Assembly (NCBI RefSeq): GCF_001650735.1
Contig: NZ_LXVY01000004.1
Coordinates: 143,537 to 207,536, forward strand
Source of the DNA: Sphingomonas sp. TDK1
GTDB lineage: Bacteria > Pseudomonadota > Alphaproteobacteria > Sphingomonadales > Sphingomonadaceae
Direction: 5' to 3'
Length of the DNA stretch: 64,000 nucleotides
Below the pieces are notes generated by a model. It had not been told where the DNA came from. It saw only the letters and a list, made by a program, of their open reading frames with translations, and did no database searches. The position numbers and the translations under genes were made by a program. This document shows, in pieces, positions 36,856 to 43,585 of this stretch (position 1 is the first letter of the stretch; each line of letters opens with the position of its first letter).

Positions 36856-38079
36856 TCACCCCTTCACGCACACCACCTGCTTCAAGGTGTGGACGATCTC
36901 CACCAGATCGGCCTGGGCGGCCATCACGGCTTCAATCGGCTTATAGGCCTTGGGCGTCTCGTCGATCACGCCTTCGTCCTTGCGGCAGGCGACCCCCGCC
37001 GTGTCGGCGATATGCTCGTCGAGCGTCACCAGCTTCTTGGCCGCGGTGCGCGACATCACGCGCCCCGCGCCGTGGCTGCAGCTGTCGAACGAGTCCGGGT
37101 TGCCGAGCCCGCGCACGATGAACGACTTGGCGCCCATCGAACCCGGGATGATCCCCAGCACGCCCTTGGCCGCGCGCACCGCCCCCTTGCGGGTGACCAG
37201 CACATTCTCGCCGAAATGGTTCTCGCGCGTCACATAGTTGTGGTGGCAGTTCACCGCCTCCAGCTCCGCGTCGAACGGCTTGGCGATCTGCCCGCGCAGG
37301 GCGGCGATGACGTTGGTCATCATCATCCGCCGGTTGAGCGCGGCATAGTCCTGCGCCCAGCCGACCGCTTCGACATAATCGTCGAAATGGTCGGTCCCCT
37401 CCGGAAAATAGGCGAGGTCCTGATCGGGCAGGTTGATGTGCCATTTGCGCATGTCCTGCTTCGCCAGTTCGATGAAGAAGGTGCCGATCGCGTTGCCCAC
37501 ACCGCGCGAGCCCGAATGGAGCATCACCCACACGCGCTGGTCCTGGTCCAGGCACAGCTCGATGAAGTGGTTGCCCGTGCCGAGCGTCCCCAGATGGGTG
37601 AGGTTGTTGGTGTTCTTCAGCCGCGGATATTTGTCGGTGATGCGCTGGAAGCGGGCGGCGAGCGTCGCCCAGGCCTCGACGATCGCCGGGGGCGGCGCCC
37701 CCCAAGAGCCATGGTCGCGCTGTCCCCGCCCGACCGATCGGCCGTGCGGCACCGCCTGCTCGATCGCCGAGCGGATGCCCTCGAGGTTGTCGGGCAGGTC
37801 GCTCGCCATCAGCGAGGTGCGCGCGGCCATCATGCCGCAGCCGATATCGACGCCCACCGCCGCCGGGATCACCGCGCCCTTGGTCGGGATCACCGAGCCG
37901 ACGGTCGCGCCGATGCCGACATGCACGTCGGGCATCACCGCCACGTGTTTGAACACGAACGGCATCTGCGCCGCGCGGGTGAGCTGGGCGCGCGCGCCGT
38001 CTTCCACCGGCACGCCGCGCGTCCACATCTTGATCGGCACACCGCCTTCGACGTGTTGATAGTCATAGGTCGTGGTCAT
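36856..38079 (-). CDS. rtcB: RNA-splicing ligase RtcB (3'-phosphate to 5'-OH)
   Basis: GTP- and Mn-dependent ligase that seals RNA 2',3'-cyclic phosphate or 3'-phosphate to 5'-OH ends. The 407-residue protein has the metal cysteine in GVDIGCGMMA near residue 79, GTLGTGNHFIEL, NCHHNYVTREN near 278, and the guanylylated histidine in SCSHGAGR near 333. An excellent ribosome-binding site AAGGAGG stands 6 nt before ATG at 38079, right after the third Y RNA, so the ligase can be translated from a processed or long transcript. Confidence 0.97.
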   Translation of the reverse strand: MTTTYDYQHVEGGVPIKMWTRGVPVEDGARAQLTRAAQMPFVFKHVAVMPDVHVGIGATVGSVIPTKGAVIPAAVGVDIGCGMMAARTSLMASDLPDNLEGIRSAIEQAVPHGRSVGRGQRDHGSWGAPPPAIVEAWATLAARFQRITDKYPRLKNTNNLTHLGTLGTGNHFIELCLDQDQRVWVMLHSGSRGVGNAIGTFFIELAKQDMRKWHINLPDQDLAYFPEGTDHFDDYVEAVGWAQDYAALNRRMMMTNVIAALRGQIAKPFDAELEAVNCHHNYVTRENHFGENVLVTRKGAVRAAKGVLGIIPGSMGAKSFIVRGLGNPDSFDSCSHGAGRVMSRTAAKKLVTLDEHIADTAGVACRKDEGVIDETPKAYKPIEAVMAAQADLVEIVHTLKQVVCVKG

Positions 38080-38104
38080 GTTGACCTCCTTGTGTTCTGC
38101 GGGT

Positions 38105-38198
38105 GCTGGCAACGAGGATTGGCGAGACATCCGGATTTCTCCGGGGAGGATTCGAACCTCCGATACCACCGATGTAGTCCCGCCGGCATTTGCCAGCC
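38105..38198 (-). ncRNA. Y RNA 3 (YrlA-like), rtcB-proximal
   Basis: An approximately 94-nt RNA. Terminal stem: GCTGGCAA (5', at 38197-38190) pairs with TTGCCAGC (3', at 38112-38105), 8 bp perfect. Then GCAAATGCCGG, GGACTACA, a small hairpin ACTAC-ATCG-GTGGT, a T-arm GGAGG-TTCGAAT-CCTCC and a capped acceptor-like hairpin CCGGA-GAAA-TCCGG. The 3' strand contains CCAATCCTCGTTGCC, shared with units 1 and 2. No D-arm. Position between rsr and rtcB matches the Y RNA slot of Rsr operons. Ends are estimated from the stem. Confidence 0.8.
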
Positions 38199-38207
38199 TG
38201 TTGTTCG

Positions 38208-38345
38208 TCCTGGCGACGAGGATTGGAAAAGACTCCCCGAAGGGACGATGCTCTACCGCTGAGCTACCGCGCCTTGGGGCACGAGCGGGAGTCGAACCCG
38301 CGACATTCGCATTAACCTGTAGTCCTTCCCGGCATTCGCCAGATT
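38208..38345 (-). ncRNA. Y RNA 2 (YrlA-like) with permuted tRNA-like domain
   Basis: An approximately 138-nt RNA. Terminal stem: TCTGGCGA (38343-38336) with TCGCCAGG (38216-38209), 8 bp including one G-U. Inside are GGCGAATGCCGGG, GGACTACA, a T-arm GCGGG-TTCGACT-CCCGC, an acceptor-like hairpin CGTGCC-CCAA-GGCGCG (one G-U), and a D-arm TAGCTCAGCGGTAGAGC. A GTCCC-TTCG-GGGA hairpin comes next. The T-arm comes before the D-arm and the acceptor is looped, so this is a circularly permuted tRNA mimic rather than a tRNA gene. Confidence 0.85.
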
Positions 38346-38356
38346 ATTCGTGTCGA

Positions 38357-38491
38357 GCCGCGGCGACGAAATTGGGCGAGACCGGCCTTTCGGCCACCGG
38401 AGGGTATCGAACCCTCGCACCGGATTGCTCCGGGCATCCCCGACGGATCGGACCCTTGGAAATGTAGTCCCGCCCGGCATTCGCCACGGCC
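38357..38491 (-). ncRNA. Y RNA 1 (YrlA-like), rsr-proximal
   Basis: An approximately 135-nt RNA starting 8 nt after the rsr stop. Terminal stem: GCCGTGGCGA with TCGCCGCGGC, 10 bp with one G-U. Inside are GGCGAATGCCGGG, GGACTACA, a central region with CGGG-GATG-CCCG, a T-arm GAGGG-TTCGATA-CCCTC and an acceptor-like hairpin GGCC-GAAA-GGCC. The 3' strand CCCAATTTCGTCGCC corresponds to the same position in units 2 and 3. No D-arm recognised. Confidence 0.8.
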
Positions 38492-38499
38492 TTGTTGCC

Positions 38500-40047
38500 C
38501 TAGACCTCGACTGCCTCGACGATGCTCACCCAGTCGCGCGTCTCGCCGGCGGCGAAGCGTGCGATCCCGTCGAACACCGCATCGGAGAAGCCCCCGATGT
38601 TGAGAATGTCCGACCGGCTCTGCGCCTGGGTCGTGCCGTACGGCGCGATGTCGACGCAGACGAGCTTGGCCGCCGGGCAACGCCGCTTCAGCAGATCCCA
38701 TTCGCGCAGCGTCGCCGTGGCACCGCCGCGCGTCGCATCGACCCAGGACTCATTGTCCGAGACGATGACAACCAGATCGACCTTCTCCCCCGTCTTGTTG
38801 AGCAGGGCGAGCGGTGCCGAGACATTGGTCCCGCCCCCACCCACCGCGGCAAGCTTCGCGGCATTCACCGCGACGCGCGCCTTGGGATCGAGCTTGAGCT
38901 TCACCACACCCTGTTCGAACGGCAGCACCCGGGCATCGCGGTTGGTCCGCAGCATCGCCGCCGCGACCAGCGCCGCGACATCGATGCAGCGTACCTTGGA
39001 CAAAGCGCCCTTGCGGACCCCCGTCGCCGGCGAGGCCATTGACCCCGAGACGTCGGGGCAGACGACCACCCGACCCGCCACCGCCGGCACGCGGGCCAGC
39101 GATTGCTCGAGCGCATCCTCCAGCGCCGCCTGCACGGTCAGCGGTACGGCCTCGTCCGCTGCCGCCAGCGCCATCTGGAGCTGGTACGGCATCGGCTTCA
39201 CCCGGGCGATCGCGGCGGGATCGCCCAGCCGCTCGACCACGCGCCCCGTCACCCCTTCCACGTCGAACGCGCCGTTGCGCGCCAGCGTGTTGAGGTTCAT
39301 CCGCAGCGCCTGCCAGCCCATTGAGCCGGCAAGTTCGCCCCACTGCTCGGCCGACAGCTCGAAGGCGGTCAGCCATTCGAACGGCACCGGCGGCAGCGGC
39401 CGCGAAGGATCCGCCTTCCACGCCTCGAACGCGGCGATCTCCGCCGGCAGCGCGCCGACATCATAGGGCTTGCCGATCAGCCAGCCATAAAAGGCGCGCC
39501 GCTCGGCATCGGCCGGCTTGGGGTGCACCATCCTGACGATGTCCGCCAGGCTGGGGTCGCGGCCCGTCGCCGCGGCCATCAGGTCGCGGATCGAGGCGCG
39601 TTCCAGCCAGCCCTGCACCAGCCGCTTGGGCCGCGTGCCGAGCGACGTTCGCCCGACCTGGCCCGAGCGCAGGATCTGCACATAGCTGCGCAGCATCCGG
39701 CCATTGTCGATGACGCGGCCGAAGACGCGCACGGCCAGGTCCGGATCGGCCACGGTCAGATAGGCCGCGAGCAGCGCCGGCATGTCCTTCATCGCGCCGC
39801 TGGCGCGGGCATAGACCGCCGCCTTGGCGACAAAGCCCGGATCGCATGCCTGGGCGGCAGCGATCACGTCCGAAAGCTGCGCTTCGGCCGTCGCGTAAAA
39901 GGTCTCGCTGAGCGTGCCGGTGACGGCCAGTTGGGCGAGCTTCGCCTGCGGGCCATAGGCATAGGCCGGGGCGCCTTCATGGTTGCGCGTATCGGCTGCC
40001 GGAAGCAGCTTCGCGATCGCCGAGGCGAAAAGTCCCTTGTTTGCCAT
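38500..40047 (-). CDS. rsr: Ro60 homologue (TROVE-domain, Rsr)
   Basis: A 515-residue ring-shaped RNA-binding protein that holds Y RNAs and assists RNA quality control. The TROVE HEAT-like region spans about 1-300 (MANKGLFASAIAKLLPAADT, then VYARASGAMKDMPALLAAYL and LRSYVQILRSGQVGRTSLG). The VWA-like domain follows with MIDAS DVSGSM near 332, GGGGTN and SDNESW near 430. ATG at 40047 is chosen because MANKGLF matches family N-termini, an AAGGA site precedes it, and ATG codons further upstream lie at or before the sigma-54 start point. First gene of the RtcR-controlled operon. Confidence 0.95.
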   Translation of the reverse strand: MANKGLFASAIAKLLPAADTRNHEGAPAYAYGPQAKLAQLAVTGTLSETFYATAEAQLSDVIAAAQACDPGFVAKAAVYARASGAMKDMPALLAAYLTVADPDLAVRVFGRVIDNGRMLRSYVQILRSGQVGRTSLGTRPKRLVQGWLERASIRDLMAAATGRDPSLADIVRMVHPKPADAERRAFYGWLIGKPYDVGALPAEIAAFEAWKADPSRPLPPVPFEWLTAFELSAEQWGELAGSMGWQALRMNLNTLARNGAFDVEGVTGRVVERLGDPAAIARVKPMPYQLQMALAAADEAVPLTVQAALEDALEQSLARVPAVAGRVVVCPDVSGSMASPATGVRKGALSKVRCIDVAALVAAAMLRTNRDARVLPFEQGVVKLKLDPKARVAVNAAKLAAVGGGGTNVSAPLALLNKTGEKVDLVVIVSDNESWVDATRGGATATLREWDLLKRRCPAAKLVCVDIAPYGTTQAQSRSDILNIGGFSDAVFDGIARFAAGETRDWVSIVEAVEV

Positions 40048-40073
40048 TGCCTTCAATCCTTCCTGCAGTTCCG

Positions 40074-40101
40074 GGGGCGGCCGGCCCATTCCGGCCGCCC
40101 C
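40074..40101 (-). promoter_or_regulatory. strong hairpin in the rsr 5' leader
   Basis: GGGGCGGCCGG and CCGGCCGCCCC form a perfect 11-bp stem with a 6-nt loop, about 27 nt upstream of the rsr start and inside the expected 5' untranslated region. No T-run follows, so it is more likely a stability or processing element than a terminator. Confidence 0.6.
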
Positions 40102-40153
40102 GTTCTTCCGCGCCATCGGATCCAGGAAGCGCCCGATCCGATGCCAGGAACTC

Positions 40154-40170
40154 TGCAGAGGCCGTGCCAA
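40154..40170 (-). promoter_or_regulatory. sigma-54 promoter of the rsr-rtcBA operon
   Basis: Read on the minus strand the site is TTGGCACGGCCTCTGCA. GG at -24 and GC at -12 are exactly 12 bp apart, matching the consensus TTGGCAC-N5-TTGCA at all but one key position. It would start transcription near 40142, about 95 nt before rsr. The divergent RtcR, a sigma-54 activator, is the expected partner. Confidence 0.85.
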
Positions 40171-40301
40171 GTCGTACCACCCCCTCGACGAGATCCGTTT
40201 TATCTATCTGATATTACGCTATCTTTTTTCTTTCAGCCGCTTCCCACCGGCGTGTCGCGTCGCCACCCGTGGCTGAAATTTCGATCGCAATGGATCGTAA
40301 T

Positions 40302-40317
40302 TTATCCTATAGGATAA
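40302..40317. promoter_or_regulatory. 16-bp palindrome over the rtcR ribosome-binding site
   Basis: TTATCCTA and TAGGATAA form a perfect uninterrupted palindrome ending 2 bp before the rtcR ATG, containing its AGGA. It could be an operator or, in RNA, a hairpin hiding the ribosome-binding site. No binding protein is known. Confidence 0.55.
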
Positions 40318-40319
40318 GC

Positions 40320-41912
40320 ATGCGACCCACCACGGTAATCGGCTTTCTCGGCTCTACGCTCGATGCGGCCAAGTTCGGTCCTTCGCGCTGGAACAAGTGG
40401 CGCCCGACGGTCGGCCTGGCGATGCACGAGGATCTGCGCGTCGATCGGCTGATCCTGATCCACGGCGCGCAGCATCGCCGGCTCGCGGATTTCGTCGCGG
40501 AGGATGTGGTCTCGGTTTCTCCCGAGACGCGGGTGGATCTGCGCCTGCTCGATTTCGTCGATCCGTGGGATTTCGAGGAAGTCTACGGCAAGCTGCTCGA
40601 TTTCGCGCGCGCCGAGCCGTTCGACCCCGAGATCGAGGACTATCTCGTCCATATCACCACCGGCACGCACGTCGCTCAGATCTGCCTCTTCCTATTGACC
40701 GAGGCGCGCTATCTGCCGGGCCGTCTGCTCCAGACCCAGCCGGAGCGCGGATCGCTCAACCCGGCAGGAACGTGGAACACGATCGACCTCGATCTCTCCC
40801 GCTACGACAGCATCGCCACGCGCTTCGCGGTCGCGGCGCAGGAGAGCACCTCGTTCCTCAAATCAGGGATCGAGACCCGCAACTCCGCCTTCAACCGGAT
40901 GATCGACGAGATCGAGCAGGTGGCGTTGCGCTCCAAGGCGCCGATCCTGCTCACCGGGCCCACCGGCGCGGGCAAGAGCCAGCTCGCGCGGCGCATCTAC
41001 GAACTGAAGCGGCTGAAGCATCAGATCGCCGGGCCGTTCGTCGAAGTGAATTGCGCGACATTGAAGGGCGACGGCGCGATGTCCGCGCTGTTTGGGCACA
41101 GAAAGGGCGCGTTCACCGGCGCGGTCGCCGATCGCACCGGGCTGCTGCGAACTGCCGACAAGGGGTTGCTATTCCTCGATGAAATCGGCGAGCTCGGCTC
41201 GGACGAGCAGGCGATGATTCTGCGCGCGATCGAGGACAAGCGCTTCCTCCCTGTCGGATCGGACAAGGAAGTCGCCTCGGACTTCCAGCTGATCGCCGGC
41301 ACCAACCGCGACCTCGGTGCGGCGGTGGCGGCGGGCGGCTTCCGCGACGATCTTTACGCGCGGCTCAACTTATGGACTTTTCAGCTTCCTGGCCTCGCCG
41401 AGCGCCGAGAGGATATCGAGCCTAATCTGGACTATGAACTCGATCGCTTCGCCGAGCGCGAAGGCGTCCGGGTGGGCTTCAACAAGGAGGCCCGCCAGCG
41501 CTATCTCGCCTTCGCCACAAGCCCGGATGCGCGCTGGCCGGGCAATTTCCGCGACCTGTCGGCAAGCGTCACCCGCATGGCCACGCTCAGTGCCAAGGGG
41601 CGGATCGACACCGACGCCGCCGAGGCGGAAATCCACAGGCTGGCACGCCTGTGGTCCGGGCAGAAACAGGATGAAAGCGATATTCTGGCAGAAGTACTGA
41701 CGTCGGCGGCGCTGGCGGAAATCGACCCCTTCGACCGCGTGCAACTCGCCGCGGTCGTCCAAACCTGCCGCCGAAGCCGTTCGCTCTCCGAGGCCGGTCG
41801 AACCTTGTTCGCGGCATCCCGCACCCGCAGAACATCCGCCAACGATGCGGACCGACTGCGGAAATATCTAGCCCGCTTCGCGCTAGATTGGTCTAGCCTC
41901 ACCGGCCGCTGA
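40320..41912 (+). CDS. rtcR: sigma-54-dependent activator RtcR
   Basis: A 530-residue transcription activator of the RNA-repair operon. The N-terminal about 180 residues form the RtcR regulatory domain, which belongs to the CARF-like group and senses RNA ends (TTVIGFLGSTLDAAKFG, VHITTGTHVAQICLFLLTEARYLP). The AAA+ domain has Walker A GPTGAGKS near 213, the sigma-54 contact loop GAFTGA near 263, Walker B LLFLDEIGE near 282 and RWPGNFRDL. The C-terminal about 50 residues hold a Fis-type helix-turn-helix (LSEAGRTLFAASRTRR). ATG at 40320 has AGGA 7 nt upstream. Divergent from rsr. Confidence 0.96.
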   Translation: MRPTTVIGFLGSTLDAAKFGPSRWNKWRPTVGLAMHEDLRVDRLILIHGAQHRRLADFVAEDVVSVSPETRVDLRLLDFVDPWDFEEVYGKLLDFARAEPFDPEIEDYLVHITTGTHVAQICLFLLTEARYLPGRLLQTQPERGSLNPAGTWNTIDLDLSRYDSIATRFAVAAQESTSFLKSGIETRNSAFNRMIDEIEQVALRSKAPILLTGPTGAGKSQLARRIYELKRLKHQIAGPFVEVNCATLKGDGAMSALFGHRKGAFTGAVADRTGLLRTADKGLLFLDEIGELGSDEQAMILRAIEDKRFLPVGSDKEVASDFQLIAGTNRDLGAAVAAGGFRDDLYARLNLWTFQLPGLAERREDIEPNLDYELDRFAEREGVRVGFNKEARQRYLAFATSPDARWPGNFRDLSASVTRMATLSAKGRIDTDAAEAEIHRLARLWSGQKQDESDILAEVLTSAALAEIDPFDRVQLAAVVQTCRRSRSLSEAGRTLFAASRTRRTSANDADRLRKYLARFALDWSSLTGR

Positions 41913-41975
41913 CCCCGGCTTCAGATGACTACACATGACGCACGCCACGTCTATGCGGGTGTGTTGGAAACCGAA

Positions 41976-42048
41976 TTTCCCAATGATCTGAGTGCCCAGC
42001 GCCTTCACCTCGGGCGCGCCATTTGCGATCGATGGCCGTTCTCTTGCC
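41976..42048. repeat. imperfect direct repeat copy B, right flank of RNA-repair locus
   Basis: Aligns with 34871-34943 in the same orientation at roughly 80 percent identity. It lies directly after the end of the efflux gene at 42056. The corresponding core here reads TCGGGCGCGCCATT, one base away from copy A. Read on the minus strand both copies could encode NGAPEV-K/Q-ALGT, so the repeat may descend from a short coding segment. Confidence 0.75.
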
Positions 42049-42055
42049 GCTATTG

Positions 42056-43585
42056 TTATTCGCCGGAAGGGCGGCTCGCTTGCATGCGTGCCGCGGGCAT
42101 GCTTCGCGCACCGGACGCTTCCGCACCGCGTGTCAGCACATCGCTGGACCAGCCGCCGCCAAGCGCCTGTACCAGCGCGACATGGGCCGTCTGCCGATCG
42201 AGCTGCGCCTGAATCAGCGCACGGCGCGCATTGAGGGCGGTCGCCTGCGCGGTGACGACGTTGGTGTAGACCACGATGCCGGCTCGATACTGGTTGCGCA
42301 GCGTCGTCTCGGACTGGTCGGCGGCCATCGAGGCGGTGCGGAGATAGCTCTCCTGCCGCGCCAGCACCTGCTGCGCGATGAGATTGTCCTGCACGTCCTG
42401 AAAGGCGGTGAGCGTCACCTGCCGATAGTTGGCGACCGCCGCATCATAGGCCGCCCGCGATTGCGCCACACGCGCACCGCGCGCGCCGAAGTCGAGCAAT
42501 GTCTGCGCCACCGACGCGCCGAGCGACCAGAGCGACGCCCCCGCGCTGAACAGGCCGGACAGCGAGTCGTTCGAAAAACCGCCGCTGCCGGTAAGGCTCA
42601 CCGTCGGGAAAAAGGCGGCGCGGTTGATGCCGATCGTCGCATTGGCAGCGGCGACCGCGCGCTCGGCGGCAGCGATGTCCGGCCGCCGCTCGACCAGCGC
42701 GGACGGCAGCGAAACCGGCGCCTCCGGCACCTGCGGCGTCCAGACGGCGCCGGTCGACGCGATGCGGAAGCCTGCCGGGTTCTCGCCGATCAGCACGGCG
42801 ATCGCGTCCTCATATTGCGCCCGCGTCCGCGCCTGCCCCTCCAGGTCGGACTGGGCAGAAGCGAGCTGCGACTCCGCCTGGAACACATCGGTCTTCGCGA
42901 CGATGCCCGCCTTGTACTGGTTCGACGCGATGTCGAGCGAGCGCCGATAGGCGTCCACCGTCGCGGTAAGGCTGGCAATGGTCGCGTCGGTGGCGCGCAG
43001 GCTGAGATAATCGGTGACCAGCTCGCCCTGGATCGCCAACCGCGCATTGGCGATGTCCGCCAGCCGCGCCTGTTCGGTGTAGCGGGCGTTGCGTACGGTA
43101 TTGGTGACGCTGCCGAACAGGTCCGGCTGCCAGCTCGCCTGCACGTTCACCCGGTAGCTGTCGGTACTCTGCCCGTTGATCACGGCCGCGCCGGTGCCGC
43201 CATCGGTCGCATTGCGGACCGTAGCGCCGCTATGCGTGTGCGTGACCGATCCGTTGGCGCTCACGGTCGGGAACAGGCTGGCGCGCGCCTCGCGCGTCGC
43301 GGCGGTGGCCTGGCGCCAGGCGGCGGCAGCCTGGGCAAGCGTTTGATTTTGCGCGTTGGCACGGGCGACCAGGCCGTTGAGCGTCGCGTCGCCGAAGGTC
43401 GTCCACCAGTCCGGCCGCGGCGCACCGTCATCCGGGTTGGCGGCACGCCATCCGTCCACCGTCTTCCAGGTGGCTGGCATCGCACCCGTCGTCTCCGGGC
43501 GCTGATAGGGCGGCGCGAGCGAGCAGCCGGCAAGCGCGCTCAGCGCCAGCAGCGATGCGATGGGGCGGAAGCGAAGGCTGGTCAT
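42056..43585 (-). CDS. RND efflux outer-membrane lipoprotein (OprM/NodT family)
   Basis: A TolC-like outer-membrane channel of 509 residues. The N-terminus ends in a lipobox LAGC (cysteine near residue 21), then the family start PPYQRPET. Two repeated helical halves follow (ELVTDYLSLRATDATIASL and NLIAQQVLARQESYLRTASM), with VERRPDIAAAERAVAAANATIG between them. Last gene of the pump operon, overlapping the RND gene by 4 bp (ATGA). The substrate spectrum is unknown. Confidence 0.94.
   Translation of the reverse strand: MTSLRFRPIASLLALSALAGCSLAPPYQRPETTGAMPATWKTVDGWRAANPDDGAPRPDWWTTFGDATLNGLVARANAQNQTLAQAAAAWRQATAATREARASLFPTVSANGSVTHTHSGATVRNATDGGTGAAVINGQSTDSYRVNVQASWQPDLFGSVTNTVRNARYTEQARLADIANARLAIQGELVTDYLSLRATDATIASLTATVDAYRRSLDIASNQYKAGIVAKTDVFQAESQLASAQSDLEGQARTRAQYEDAIAVLIGENPAGFRIASTGAVWTPQVPEAPVSLPSALVERRPDIAAAERAVAAANATIGINRAAFFPTVSLTGSGGFSNDSLSGLFSAGASLWSLGASVAQTLLDFGARGARVAQSRAAYDAAVANYRQVTLTAFQDVQDNLIAQQVLARQESYLRTASMAADQSETTLRNQYRAGIVVYTNVVTAQATALNARRALIQAQLDRQTAHVALVQALGGGWSSDVLTRGAEASGARSMPAARMQASRPSGE

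Noticed and set aside
38247..38301. A genuine tRNA gene (D-arm and T-arm sequences present)
   Set aside because: The T-arm precedes the D-arm and the acceptor halves are joined by a short loop, so no standard cloverleaf can form.
38105..38491. CRISPR-like array
   Set aside because: The repeated GGCRAATGCCGG blocks are only three, unevenly spaced, differ in sequence and pair with downstream stretches. They are structured RNAs, not repeats with spacers.
38500..40170. Start of rsr at 40170
   Set aside because: That ATG lies in the sigma-54 promoter, upstream of the predicted transcription start, and the extra 41 residues lack family similarity; 40047 gives the expected N-terminus.
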